This document shows, in pieces, positions 33,351-43,677 of a DNA stretch of 64,000 nucleotides (the first letter of the stretch is position 1; the number at the start of each line of letters is the position of its first letter). The notes below the pieces were generated by a model, which had not been told where the DNA came from, searched no databases, and worked only from the letters and a program-made list of their open reading frames with translations. This DNA comes from Streptomyces lavendofoliae (GTDB taxonomy: Bacteria; Actinomycetota; Actinomycetes; Streptomycetales; Streptomycetaceae), in NCBI RefSeq assembly GCF_014649735.1, contig NZ_BMTP01000010.1, positions 62,001-126,000 of the forward strand. Direction: 5' to 3'. Position numbers and translations under genes: made by a program.

Positions 33351-35692
33351 GGCTGATCCTGTCGGAGTTCGTTTTCCACTGTCCGGGTGCCCTGCTCGTA
33401 GTCGTCCCAGGCGTCGGCCACCTCCTGGGGGGTCGCCTCGTCGGGGGCGACCGCCGTGTCCGCCGCGCGCGGTTCACGGAGCTGCTCGGCCATATGGGTC
33501 TGCGGCACGCGCTCGGGGAGGGCCGGGCGCGGGGCGCCCCCGTCCGGCCGGTCCGGGGAGGGCCGTCCCGCCGAGGGCGGCTCCGGTGCCGGGCGGGCCG
33601 GATTCCGGCGGACCGGCAGCGGGTCCGCGGCGCGCGGGGCCGTGCCGGGCCGGTCCTCGGTGGCGGGGCGCGGCGCGGGCGGGGCCGGCTCCGCGAGCGG
33701 GGGAACAAGGGCCGGAGCCGGGGCCGGGGCGGCCTCGGGCTCCCGCTCCGTCGGGACGAGCAGGTCGCGTGGGACGATCACCACGGCCGACGTACCGCCG
33801 TACACCGAGCGGCGCAGGGTGACGGTGGCCCCCAGCTGGTCGGCGAGGTGGCCGACCACGAAGAGGCCCAGCCGGTGCGCGTTCTCGGCCAGGACGGAGT
33901 ACGGCGGAGCCGAGTGCAGGCGCCCGTTCATCTCCGCGTACCTGGCGGGCGTCACGCGCGGCCCGCGGTCCTCGATCTCGACCGACAGGCCGTCGGCCAC
34001 CAGCTCCGCCCGGATGACCACCTTCGACCGGGGCGGGGAGAACCGGGTGGCGTTGTCCAGCAGTTCCGCCAGGAGGTGGCTGATCTGGCTGATCACCCGA
34101 GGTTCCACACTGATCTCGTCCAGGGCCTGCCGGTCGATCCGCCGGAAGTCCTCGATCTCCGCCGCGGCCTCCCGCAGCAGGTCGGCGACGCGCATGGGCT
34201 CGGTGTGCGGGTCGGGGATCTCGCCGCCCGCGAGGATGAGCAGGTTCTCGATCTGCCGCCGCATGCCCACCGTCAGCTGGTCGGACCGCATCAGCTGGGC
34301 CAGCAGCGCCGCGTCGCCCCCGAACGTGTCCTGGAGTTCCTCGGTGAGGGCCAGCTGGCGGCTGACCAGGTTGCCGGTACGGGAGGCGATGCCGGCCGCG
34401 AACATGCCGAAGCCCTGCCGCTCGGCCGCCAGCTGCCGGTGCCCGTCCACGGACACCGCCACGACCCGGGCGAACGCGTCGCCGACCCGGCCCACCTCGT
34501 CCCGCTCGCCGCGCACCGCGGGCAGCGCCGTGTCGTCGACGGGCCGCCCCTGCTGGAGCCGGGCCACCACGCCGGGCAGCGTCTCCTCGGCGACGGCCAC
34601 CGTGCGTTCGTGCAGCACGCGCAGGCGGCGCAGCACCGAGCGGGTGGTGAACACCACGACGAGCGTGACGATCAGCAGCGCTCCGCCGCTGACCGCGATC
34701 AGCCGGGCGACCTGCGCCTCCAGCTCCGACGCCCGGGCGTCGCCGTGTGCGAGCAGCGCCCGGGTGCGGTCGGTGTTGAGCGCGTCCAGCTGGGCCGCCC
34801 ACTTCTGGTGCGCGGCCGGCCAGTCGGTGATGGAGCGGGGCAGTCGCACACCGGAGTCGGTGTCCTTGTGGTCGGACAGGACCTGGTTCTCGATCCGGGT
34901 CTTGGTCTGCCACGCCTCCGACCCGGTGATCGCGGTGAAGCGGTCGACCTCGTCGGTCGGCAGGTACGGCACGATCCACCGGTCGTACAGATGGCGGTGG
35001 GCCCCCACCGCGTTGACGAAGTCGGCGAACCGGCGGGTGCTCAGCTCCCTGGACGGCCCCGCCAGCGCCAGGTACGTGTCCTCCTGGGCCACCATCTCCG
35101 CGGCGGAGAACAGGGTGACGACGACACGGCTCTCCTGGGTCAGCCCGGCGTCCTCGGTGTGGCTGAACCCGTCCTGGAAGTAGCGGATCATCTGGCTGAT
35201 CAGATCACCGTAGAAGACGATCACGCTGTCGGCGCTGCCGATGCGGGCGTCCGCGCGCTCGCGGTAGGCGTCCAGGTCGTCGAGGCCCTTCATGACCTCC
35301 AGGAGACGGCGCTCCGACTTCTCGGTGCCCGCGCCCGCGGCGGCGGTCGCCCGGCGGAAGGCGTCCGCGGCGTCGTCCGTGGCCGCGCGCCGGGCGCGTA
35401 CCGCCTCCTCGGACAGGGCGGTGCCCGCCCACCGCGCGGCGGTCGTCGTCCGCTCGGTCTGCAGGGCGGCCACCAGCCTGTGCAGCGGGGGGCCGGTCCG
35501 CTCGCCCGCCGCCACGTCGGCGCGCAGGTGCCCGGACTGCGCCAGCAGCCGGTCGGCGGTGACGGCGACCTGGGTGGCCATCGCCGCGGTGGGGACCAGG
35601 GCCAGCAGGACGAGCAGGGTGCGCAGGCGCACGGTGCGCCGCCGGCGGCGGGCCGGCGGAGCGGGTGGACCTTCGGGTGCTATGGAAGACAT
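33347..35692 (-). CDS. cvnA: Conservon sensor kinase-like protein CvnA
   Basis: A 781-residue membrane protein. An Arg-rich N-terminus precedes the first transmembrane helix (TLLVLLALVPTAAMA). A large extracellular nitrate-sensor (NIT)-like helical domain follows, then a second helix (LIAVSGGALLIVTLVVVF), a HAMP-like region and an ATPase domain (LLAELLDNATRFSPP with the N-box Asn, then GLFVVGHLADQLG). The His-containing dimerisation box of true histidine kinases is not evident, as is usual for CvnA. The C-terminal 130 residues are Pro/Ala-rich and disordered. ATG at 35692 follows GAGGG. It heads the operon. No cvnE-type P450 is present. Confidence 0.9.
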   Translation of the reverse strand: MSSIAPEGPPAPPARRRRRTVRLRTLLVLLALVPTAAMATQVAVTADRLLAQSGHLRADVAAGERTGPPLHRLVAALQTERTTTAARWAGTALSEEAVRARRAATDDAADAFRRATAAAGAGTEKSERRLLEVMKGLDDLDAYRERADARIGSADSVIVFYGDLISQMIRYFQDGFSHTEDAGLTQESRVVVTLFSAAEMVAQEDTYLALAGPSRELSTRRFADFVNAVGAHRHLYDRWIVPYLPTDEVDRFTAITGSEAWQTKTRIENQVLSDHKDTDSGVRLPRSITDWPAAHQKWAAQLDALNTDRTRALLAHGDARASELEAQVARLIAVSGGALLIVTLVVVFTTRSVLRRLRVLHERTVAVAEETLPGVVARLQQGRPVDDTALPAVRGERDEVGRVGDAFARVVAVSVDGHRQLAAERQGFGMFAAGIASRTGNLVSRQLALTEELQDTFGGDAALLAQLMRSDQLTVGMRRQIENLLILAGGEIPDPHTEPMRVADLLREAAAEIEDFRRIDRQALDEISVEPRVISQISHLLAELLDNATRFSPPRSKVVIRAELVADGLSVEIEDRGPRVTPARYAEMNGRLHSAPPYSVLAENAHRLGLFVVGHLADQLGATVTLRRSVYGGTSAVVIVPRDLLVPTEREPEAAPAPAPALVPPLAEPAPPAPRPATEDRPGTAPRAADPLPVRRNPARPAPEPPSAGRPSPDRPDGGAPRPALPERVPQTHMAEQLREPRAADTAVAPDEATPQEVADAWDDYEQGTRTVENELRQDQP

Positions 35693-36038
35693 CGGCCCTC
35701 GGGAGCGGGGAGCGGGAACGGACGCGCGACCGGACCGGCACCGCCCTGGGGCAGGGCGTGGGGACGGCCGGACCGGCTGCGGGTGACGCGTGCGGGTGCC
35801 GATCATAACCAGCCAAGTCGGGTGGCGGAGAGGTTGCTTCCAGGTGAACTCCGTGGTATCTGCACCGACTGCGGCGCAGGCGAAAGGTCGTGCGAGGGAT
35901 CAACCGGCGGTATCGGGCCTGAGGTTGGCAAGGTGGGCAGACGGGGCCAATCCGGCCATGTGTGCGGGATCGGTACGGCTTCGGCCGGTGGCTCCGGAAA
36001 GCCACCGGCCGAAAACGAGCCCCGGGAGGACGAAGGAG
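35693..36038. other. Intergenic region between pgm and the conservon
   Basis: About 346 bases with no convincing reading frame. It holds the terminator of the phosphoglucomutase gene near its right end and must contain the conservon promoter toward its left end. The A/T-richer part around 35800-35870 is the likeliest promoter location; no clear -35/-10 pair stands out. Confidence 0.5.
35982..36011 (-). terminator. Hairpin terminator after phosphoglucomutase
   Basis: A perfect 12-bp stem (CGGCCGGTGGCT with AGCCACCGGCCG) and a 6-base loop lie 27 bases after the pgm stop codon. It separates pgm from the conservon on the same strand. Confidence 0.8.
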
Positions 36039-37679
<1,641 letters not shown>

Positions 37680-37838
37680 CCGTCCACTCCTCCATGTCGG
37701 TCGGGAATCCCGTCGGTGCGATCAGTACAAGAGCGATGATCGCCCGTCGATCGCGTTTCACACGACCGCCCCTCCGGAGGTCCCCTCGGGGGCGTTCCCG
37801 AGGGGCATGCCCAGCCGGGTGCGGGGCACCCGCATCGC

Positions 37839-38273
37839 ATGGCGATTTTCCGAAAGTTGGCGCGTCCCCTGCTGGCATCCGCGTTCGTCACCGGAGGGCT
37901 GCGCACCTGGCGCGACCCGGGAGCCGTGGCCCCGGCGGCCGAACCGGTCGTCCGGCCCCTCGCCGCACGGGTACCGGCACTGCCCGACGACGCCGCCACG
38001 CTGGTACGCCTCCACAGCGCCGTGCAGATCGGGGCGGGCGTGCTGTTCGCCACCGGCCGCCTTCCGCGGCTCTCCGCCCTCGCCCTCGCCGCCGGCCTCG
38101 CCCCGGCGACCCTGGCCGGGCACGCCTACTGGACGGTGGAGGACCCCGAGGAACGGGCGCGGCGCCGGGCCCACTTCTACCGGAACCTCTCCCTGCTGGG
38201 CGGCCTGCTGATCGCGGCCGCCGACACCCACGGCAAGCCGTCCCTGGCGTACCGCGTGCGCAACGCCGGCTAG
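37839..38273 (+). CDS. DoxX family membrane protein
   Basis: A 144-residue protein with the DoxX-type opening (ARPLLASAFVTGGLRTWRDP), three to four short hydrophobic segments and the HSAVQIGAGVLFATGRLPRL motif. DoxX-like proteins are small membrane proteins linked to redox or thiosulfate metabolism, mostly undefined. The stop overlaps the end of the convergent MpaB-type gene by four bases. Confidence 0.8.
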   Translation: MAIFRKLARPLLASAFVTGGLRTWRDPGAVAPAAEPVVRPLAARVPALPDDAATLVRLHSAVQIGAGVLFATGRLPRLSALALAAGLAPATLAGHAYWTVEDPEERARRRAHFYRNLSLLGGLLIAAADTHGKPSLAYRVRNAG

Positions 38274-39133
38274 CGCGGGTCCCCGGCCGCCGGTGGCGGA
38301 GGGCTCATCGCCCACCGGATCGTCCGGGTCATCGCGTGCCCGGACGCCCGGACGAGGGTCTCCTCGACGCCCGGGAGCCGTGACACGCCCAGCAGCTCCC
38401 GCGCCCACGGCGGCAGCGTGGAGAGCGCGTTGGCGGCCAGCACCGCGTACGGGGGCCGGACGAGCCACGGCAGCGGCGGGTGCAGCAGGATGAACCGGGC
38501 CGCGTCCCGCGCCTCCCGCGTGGCCCGCAGCTCCGGGCGGTACGCGGCCAGCCGGCCGGTCAGCGCGGCCAGGTCGCGCGGCGGGTCGACGACCCCGAGC
38601 GCCTCGGCCACGCGCGCGGTGTCGGCGATGTACGCGTCGCAGCCGGCGGCGTCCAGCGGGTGGGCGCCGTAGCGCTGGTGGGCGGTCAGGAAGCTGTCGA
38701 CCTCCGCCACGTGCACCCAGCCCAGCAGGTGCGGGTCCGCGGCGTGGTACGCCTCCCCGGTGGCCGTCGTCCCGCGCACCCGCTCGTGCACCGCCCGCAC
38801 CCGCTCCACCGCCCGCCCCGCGTCGTCCGCGGTGCCGTACGTCGTCACGGCGAGGAACGTGCTGGTCCGCTGGAGACGCCCCCACGGGTCGCCCCGGAAG
38901 CCGGAGTGCGCCGCCACGGCCGCCATCGCCAGTGGGTGCAGCGACTGCAGCAGCAGCGCCCGCAGCCCGCCGATGAACATGGACGCGTCGCCGTGGACGG
39001 TCCTGATCGGCCGCTCGGGGCCGAACCAGCGCGGCCCCGGCGTGCCGTGGATCCGGTCCCGGTTGACCGGGCCGGCGGGCCCCGCGACACGGGTGAAGAG
39101 CGCCCGGCCCAGACGCTCCCGCAGCGTGTCCAT
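38270..39133 (-). CDS. Oxygenase MpaB family (DUF2236) protein
   Basis: A 287-residue DUF2236 protein. The conserved GDASMFIGGLRALLLQSLHPLAMAAV stretch (about 47-72), STFLAVTTYGT and HLLGWVHVAEVDSFL identify the family; related fungal MpaB and bacterial latex-clearing protein Lcp bind heme and cleave terpenoid double bonds. It follows the srs-like operon on the same strand after about 110 bases that hold GC-rich tandem repeats. A role in tailoring the phenolic lipid is possible but inferred from position only. ATG at 39133 is well placed for the family N-terminus. Confidence 0.82.
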   Translation of the reverse strand: MDTLRERLGRALFTRVAGPAGPVNRDRIHGTPGPRWFGPERPIRTVHGDASMFIGGLRALLLQSLHPLAMAAVAAHSGFRGDPWGRLQRTSTFLAVTTYGTADDAGRAVERVRAVHERVRGTTATGEAYHAADPHLLGWVHVAEVDSFLTAHQRYGAHPLDAAGCDAYIADTARVAEALGVVDPPRDLAALTGRLAAYRPELRATREARDAARFILLHPPLPWLVRPPYAVLAANALSTLPPWARELLGVSRLPGVEETLVRASGHAMTRTIRWAMSPPPPAAGDPR

Positions 39134-39153
39134 GCGGCCAGTATCCGCCCACC

Positions 39154-39245
39154 GCACCGGTCGGCGGGAGGGGCCGGCGGGTCTTGGCGGACCCCGCACC
39201 GGCCGGCGGGAGGGACCGGCGGGTCGCGGGAGGGGCCGGCGGGTC
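39154..39245. repeat. Tandem GC-rich 20-30 bp repeats between the MpaB-type gene and the srs-like operon
   Basis: A 30-bp unit occurs at 39154-39183 and 39196-39225 (28 of 30 bases identical), and the last 20 bases recur at 39226-39245, reaching into the stop codon of the flavoprotein gene. The block is almost pure G/C. A slipped-strand origin or an attenuator between the two transcripts is possible. Confidence 0.75.
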
Positions 39246-40266
39246 ACTGCAGGGCGTGCACGGCCGCGGCGAACACCGGTGGCATCCGGGCGGCGGCCGG
39301 AACCACCAGCCGCGCCGTGTCCCGGCGGCAGCCCACCCGCACCAGCGCCCCGGTGAGCAGCCGGTGCCACCGCGACAGCCGCCGCCACTCCCGCTCGTAC
39401 GCCCCCGGCCGCCCCGCCCGCAGACACCGCACCGCGGCCTCCGCCGACGCCAGCGCCAGGGACACGCCCTCGCCGGTCAGCGCGTCCACGTAGCCGGCCG
39501 CGTCGCCGACGAGCAGCACCCGGCCGGCCACCCTGCCCCGGACCCGCTGCCGCATCGGCCCGGCTCCCCGTACGGCGCTCGTCACCGCACATCCCTCCAG
39601 GCGGGCCGCGAGCTCCGGGAAGTGGCCCAGGTGCACGTCGTACGGGTGCCTCGCCGTGGTCAGGAAGGCCACCCCGACCACGTCGCCGGCGACCGGCGTC
39701 ACGTACGCCTCGCCGCTGCCCGTCCCCGACCAGTGCACCTCGACGAAGTCCGACCACGGCGCCACCCGGTAGTGCCGCCGCAGCCCGAACCGCCGGGGCG
39801 ACCGGTCCGGCAGCTCCAGCCCGAGCGTCCGGCGCACGGGGGAGTGCAGCCCGTCCGCCGCGACGAGCCACCGGGCCCGCAGCCCCGCAGCGGTCACCCC
39901 GTCCGCACCCTGCCGCACACCGGCGACCCTGCCGGTCACGACCCGTACGCCGAGGTCCGCCGCCCGCCGGGCCAGCGCCGCGCTCAGGACGGTCCGCCGC
40001 ACGCCCAGCCCGGTGCCGTCCCGGAAACCGGCCTCGGCCCGGTGCGGCCCGTCCACGTACCGGATGCCGCAGAGCGGGTGACCGGCCGGGGCGACCCCGA
40101 GGCCGGCCAGGGACCGCACCCCGCCCGGCATCACCCCCTCGCCGCACGCCTTGTCCACCGGCCCCGGGCGCGGCTCGACCACCACGGCCTCCATGCCGTT
40201 CAGCGCGGCGTGGATCGCCGTGGCCAGGCCGGCCGGCCCACCGCCGGCGACCAGCAGGTCGATCAC
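39244..40266 (-). CDS. srsC: FAD-dependent monooxygenase/oxidoreductase, SrsC-like
   Basis: A 340-residue flavoprotein of the geranylgeranyl-reductase/aromatic-hydroxylase family. The ADP-binding VAGGGPAGLATAIHAA is at the N-terminus, ARWLVAADGLHSPVRR lies in the middle and the second FAD motif RVLLVGDAAGYVDALTGEGV is at about 265-285. In Streptomyces griseus, SrsC hydroxylates the resorcinol ring made by SrsA. GTG at 40266 overlaps the end of the methyltransferase gene by four bases. It is the third gene of the operon. Sequence alone does not exclude a prenyl-reductase activity. Confidence 0.78.
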   Translation of the reverse strand: MIDLLVAGGGPAGLATAIHAALNGMEAVVVEPRPGPVDKACGEGVMPGGVRSLAGLGVAPAGHPLCGIRYVDGPHRAEAGFRDGTGLGVRRTVLSAALARRAADLGVRVVTGRVAGVRQGADGVTAAGLRARWLVAADGLHSPVRRTLGLELPDRSPRRFGLRRHYRVAPWSDFVEVHWSGTGSGEAYVTPVAGDVVGVAFLTTARHPYDVHLGHFPELAARLEGCAVTSAVRGAGPMRQRVRGRVAGRVLLVGDAAGYVDALTGEGVSLALASAEAAVRCLRAGRPGAYEREWRRLSRWHRLLTGALVRVGCRRDTARLVVPAAARMPPVFAAAVHALQ

Positions 40267-40820
40267 CGGGCGCCGCCCCGAACGCCGACCGGCGCCGACG
40301 CGGCGGCGGCGCCGCTCACCGCGCCCAGCGCCACGTCCTCGCAGCGGATCCGCACCGTGAGCAGCGCGGCGTTCGCCAATGTGAAGCACGCGGCCGTCAG
40401 CCACGCGCCGTGGACCAGCGGCAGGGCCACCCCCTCGGCCACCACCGCCACGTAGTTGGGGTGCCGCAGCCACCGGTACGGCCCGCCCGACACCAGGGGC
40501 ATCCCCGGCACCACCAGCACGCGGGTGTTCCAGCGCGGCCCCAGCGTCAGCACGCACCACCACCGCAGCCCCTGTGCGGCGACGGCCGCCGCCAGCATGG
40601 CCCAGCCGAGCACGGGTGGGAACGGCCGGTCCAGCGCCCACACCTCGGCCAGGCACCCGGCGAGAAGGGCGGTGTGGAGCACCACCATGACCGGGTAGTG
40701 CCCCCGCCCCGACTCCACCGCGCCATGGGCGAGACTCCAGCGCGCGTGGCGGCGGGCGACGACGAGCTCGGCGAGCCGCTCCACGCCGACGGCCAGCACC
40801 AGCAGGGTGTACCAGACCAC
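40263..40820 (-). CDS. srsB: Isoprenylcysteine carboxyl methyltransferase (ICMT) family protein, SrsB-like
   Basis: A 185-residue integral membrane methyltransferase. About five hydrophobic segments and the C-terminal GPYRWLRHPNYVAVVAEG motif identify ICMT/PEMT-type enzymes using S-adenosylmethionine. In type III PKS operons the counterpart SrsB O-methylates alkylresorcinols. It lies 15 bases after the polyketide synthase stop and overlaps the flavoprotein start. Confidence 0.85.
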   Translation of the reverse strand: MVWYTLLVLAVGVERLAELVVARRHARWSLAHGAVESGRGHYPVMVVLHTALLAGCLAEVWALDRPFPPVLGWAMLAAAVAAQGLRWWCVLTLGPRWNTRVLVVPGMPLVSGGPYRWLRHPNYVAVVAEGVALPLVHGAWLTAACFTLANAALLTVRIRCEDVALGAVSGAAAASAPVGVRGGAR

Positions 40821-40835
40821 GTGACTCTCCCGTTT

Positions 40836-41921
40836 CTACCAGCGCAGCAGGACCAGTTCGGTGCAGAAGCCGGGGCCCATGGCGAGCAGCACCCCGGGGG
40901 TCCCCGGGGGTGGCGGGGCCGTGGCCAGGGTGTCGCGCAGGACGTGCAGCACGGAGGCCGACGACAGGTTGCCGACCTCCGCGAGCGAGCGCCTGCTGGT
41001 GTCCAGGGCGCCGTCCGGCAGGTCGAGCGCCTCCGCGACCGCGTCCAGCACCTTCGGGCCGCCGGCGTGGCTCACCCACGCCGTCACGTCCCCGCGGGCC
41101 AGGCCGTGCTCGGCCAGGAAACCGTCGACGTCGGCGGCGAGGTTCTTGCGCACCAGCTCCGGCACGGCGGGATCGAGCACGACGCGGAACCCCGAGTCCG
41201 TGACGTCCCAGCCCAGCATCCGCTCGGTGTCCGGGTACAGCCGGCTGCGGCCGGCCACCACGATCGGACCGCCCCCACCGCCTACGCCGCGGCCGGGCGT
41301 CGTGGCCGGCTGCCGCCGGGCGCCGCACGCCACCACGGCCGCGGCGCCGTCTCCGAACAGCGCGGTCGCGACCAGCTGGGCCGGTGAGGCCACCTCCCGT
41401 TGCAGCGTCAGCGAGCACAGCTCCACCGAGAGCAGCACGGCGACGTCGTCCGGCCGGCCCAGCAGGTAGTCGTGCAGCCGGGACAGCCCGGCCGCACCGG
41501 CCACGCACCCCAGGCCGAAGACCGGCAGCCGCCGGACGTCGGGGCGCAGTCCGAGCCGCCCCACCAGCAGGGCGTCCACGGACGGTGCCGCGATGCCGGT
41601 CACCGACGTGAAGATCAGCAGGTCCACGTCCCGCGGCGACAGCCCCGCGTCGCGCAGCGCGCCGCCCACCGCATCGGCGCCCAGCTCCACGGCGCCGGCG
41701 ACGAACGCGTCGTTCGCCGCGCCGAAGCCGTCCAGCTGCCCGTACCGGTCCAGCGGGAGCGCCGTGTGGCGCGACCGCACCCCCGCGCCGTCGTGCAACC
41801 GGTCGAGGGCGCCCCGGCCGGCCCCGGCCGGCAGGCAGTGCCGGGCCGCCATGTCGGCGAGGTCCCGCTGGGTGTGCCGGTACGGCGGCAGGACTCCGCG
41901 CACGGCTGCGATCCGGGTCAT
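40836..41921 (-). CDS. srsA: Type III polyketide synthase (alkylresorcinol/alkylpyrone synthase type), SrsA-like
   Basis: A 361-residue chalcone-synthase-superfamily protein with the catalytic triad Cys139 (FGLGCVAGAAGL), His285 (VSHAGGPKVL) and Asn318 (GNLSSASVL). The CVAGAAG form of the active site and the ICMT and flavoprotein partners point to the SrsA/ArsB group, which extends long acyl-CoAs with malonyl- and methylmalonyl-CoA to make membrane phenolic lipids. ATG at 41921 follows GGAGCG. It heads the operon and is divergent from a UbiA gene. Product ring type cannot be read from sequence. Confidence 0.9.
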   Translation of the reverse strand: MTRIAAVRGVLPPYRHTQRDLADMAARHCLPAGAGRGALDRLHDGAGVRSRHTALPLDRYGQLDGFGAANDAFVAGAVELGADAVGGALRDAGLSPRDVDLLIFTSVTGIAAPSVDALLVGRLGLRPDVRRLPVFGLGCVAGAAGLSRLHDYLLGRPDDVAVLLSVELCSLTLQREVASPAQLVATALFGDGAAAVVACGARRQPATTPGRGVGGGGGPIVVAGRSRLYPDTERMLGWDVTDSGFRVVLDPAVPELVRKNLAADVDGFLAEHGLARGDVTAWVSHAGGPKVLDAVAEALDLPDGALDTSRRSLAEVGNLSSASVLHVLRDTLATAPPPPGTPGVLLAMGPGFCTELVLLRW

Positions 41922-42025
41922 CGGCGCTCCAGGACGGGGACATCGGTCACCCATGTGTGCCCTCGTGCCGTGTCGCCGTACCGCACGTTCGCCCGTTGGG
42001 CGCCTGAGCCGCCTACGCTCGGCCC

Positions 42026-42898
42026 GTGGACGCCACCGAACAGCCCGTCCCGGTCCGCGGCGGTGCCGCCGCCGGCCTCCTGACGGCCTGTCACCCCGGC
42101 CCGGCCGCGGCCGTGACCGTCCTGGTGACGGTACTGGCGGCGGCCGCCGGGCACGACGCGCGCGGCTGCCTCCTGGTCGGCGCCGCCGTGCTGGCGGGCC
42201 AGCTGTCGGTGGGCTGGTGCAACGACGCCGTGGACGCCGCGCGGGACCGGACCGCCGGACGGCACGGCAAGCCGGTGGTCGCCGGAGCCGTCGGCGCGGC
42301 GACCGTGGGGGGCGCGGCCGTCGTGGCGCTGGCGCTCGCCGTCCCGCTGTCCCTCGCGTGCGGCCCCCTCGCGGGGGGCGTCCACCTGGCCGGGGTGGCC
42401 GGCGCGTGGGCGTACGACCTGGGCCTGAAGGCGACGGTGCTGTCCTGGCTGCCGTACGCGCTCGGGTTCGCCGCCCTGCCCGCGTTCGTCACGCTGAGCC
42501 TGCCGGGCAGTCCGTGGCCGGCCTGGTGGGTCACCACCGCCGGGGCGCTGGTGGGCGTGGGCGCGCACCTGGGCAACGTCCTCCCGGACATCGGCCACGA
42601 CCTCGCCGCCGGGGTGCGCGGGTGGCCGCAGCGCCTCGGCCCCGCACGGGTACGGCTGCTGCTGCCGGTGCCGCTGGTGGCCGCCTCCCTGCTCCTGGCC
42701 CTCGCCGGACCGCGGCCGGGCGGGACGGGCCCGGTGGGACCGGCGGTGGTCGCGCTGGCCGTCGCGACGACGGTGGGGACGGCCGTGGGGGGCGCCCTCA
42801 TCGGCCGCCGGCGGCCCCGGGTGCCGTTCGCGGCGGCCATCGTGGTGGCCGCCGTCGATGTGGCGTTGCTGGTGTGGCGCGGCACCGCGATGTTCTGA
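42026..42898 (+). CDS. UbiA family prenyltransferase-like membrane protein
   Basis: A 290-residue protein with about eight transmembrane segments. The first Asp-rich motif is CNDAVDAARDR (about 64-74), NDxxDxxxD in UbiA enzymes. The second is LPDIGHDLAAG. These bind Mg-prenyl diphosphate. UbiA enzymes prenylate aromatic acceptors or make cyclic terpenes. It lies head-to-head with the type III PKS gene across 104 bp, so aromatic acceptor and prenyltransferase may belong to one pathway. Confidence 0.82.
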   Translation: MDATEQPVPVRGGAAAGLLTACHPGPAAAVTVLVTVLAAAAGHDARGCLLVGAAVLAGQLSVGWCNDAVDAARDRTAGRHGKPVVAGAVGAATVGGAAVVALALAVPLSLACGPLAGGVHLAGVAGAWAYDLGLKATVLSWLPYALGFAALPAFVTLSLPGSPWPAWWVTTAGALVGVGAHLGNVLPDIGHDLAAGVRGWPQRLGPARVRLLLPVPLVAASLLLALAGPRPGGTGPVGPAVVALAVATTVGTAVGGALIGRRRPRVPFAAAIVVAAVDVALLVWRGTAMF

Positions 42899-43215
42899 CG
42901 CCGGTCACTCCCCGCCGTCCGGGGCGGGGCGGGAGGGGCCGCCGGGGGCCACCGCGCGTGGCGGTCCGTGGCGGGTGCCCGGGCGGTTCCCGTGCCGGAC
43001 GGCGTACGGCCCTGCCGGGGGAGCGGCTCCCGGCCGGGGCCGGTGCCGGGACGGCGCACGGCGAGCCGTCGTCGGCGGCTCGCTCCACAGCCGGGCGGCA
43101 TCGGGGCCCCGCCGTGACGTACGTACCGCCGGGGCGGCGCCGAGGCACCGCACGGCCCGGGGCGGGGCCCGGCGCGCCGACCGCGCCGTGCCAGGGCCGC
43201 GCCGGCCGCGTGGTG
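42899..43215. other. Intergenic region between UbiA and the DUF5997 gene
   Basis: About 317 bases between convergent genes. A 7-bp stem (CCCCGCC at 42910-42916 with GGCGGGG at 42923-42929) sits 12 bases after the UbiA stop and is a likely terminator. The rest is GC-rich with open frames of low-complexity Gly/Arg/Pro content; I see no gene. Confidence 0.55.
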
Positions 43216-43620
43216 TCAGTCGCGCGGCGGGCCGGACTGCTCGGCGCGCTCCGCGTTCTTCTCCTTGACCCGGACCGCTTCCTTGCGGACCTCGGCCTGG
43301 ACCGTGCGCTCACGCACCAGCCATTCCGGGCTCTCCGCCTTCAGCGCCTCGATCTGCTCCGTGGTGAGGGGCTCGGTGATTCCGCCCCGGGCGAGACCGG
43401 AGATGGAGACGCCGAGCTTGGCCGCGACGACGGGCCGCGGGTGCGGGCCGGTGCGGCGCAGCTCGCGCAGCCACTCCGGCGGATCGGCCTGGAGCGCGGT
43501 GAGCTCGGCGCGCGAGACGACACCCTCCTGGAATTCGGTGGGGGTGGCCTCGAGGTACACACCCAGCTTCTTCGCCGCCGTGGCGGGCTTCATCGTCTGG
43601 GTGGTCTGGTGCGACTTCAT
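43216..43620 (-). CDS. DUF5997 family protein
   Basis: A 134-residue soluble protein. The conserved part is MKPATAAKKLGVYLEATPTEF and PPEWLRELRRTGPHPRPVVAAKLGVSISGLARGG, which has a helix-turn-helix-like look. The C-terminus is Lys/Glu-rich. DUF5997 genes are typically divergent from a LysR-substrate-domain gene, as here across 57 bp. Function is unknown. ATG at 43620 is followed by a possible alternative Met at residue 10. Confidence 0.85.
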   Translation of the reverse strand: MKSHQTTQTMKPATAAKKLGVYLEATPTEFQEGVVSRAELTALQADPPEWLRELRRTGPHPRPVVAAKLGVSISGLARGGITEPLTTEQIEALKAESPEWLVRERTVQAEVRKEAVRVKEKNAERAEQSGPPRD

Positions 43621-43677
43621 GTCTCAAGGGTATCGAGCGTGTGCGCGACCTCCGACCACGACCGGTAACCTGGCGGC

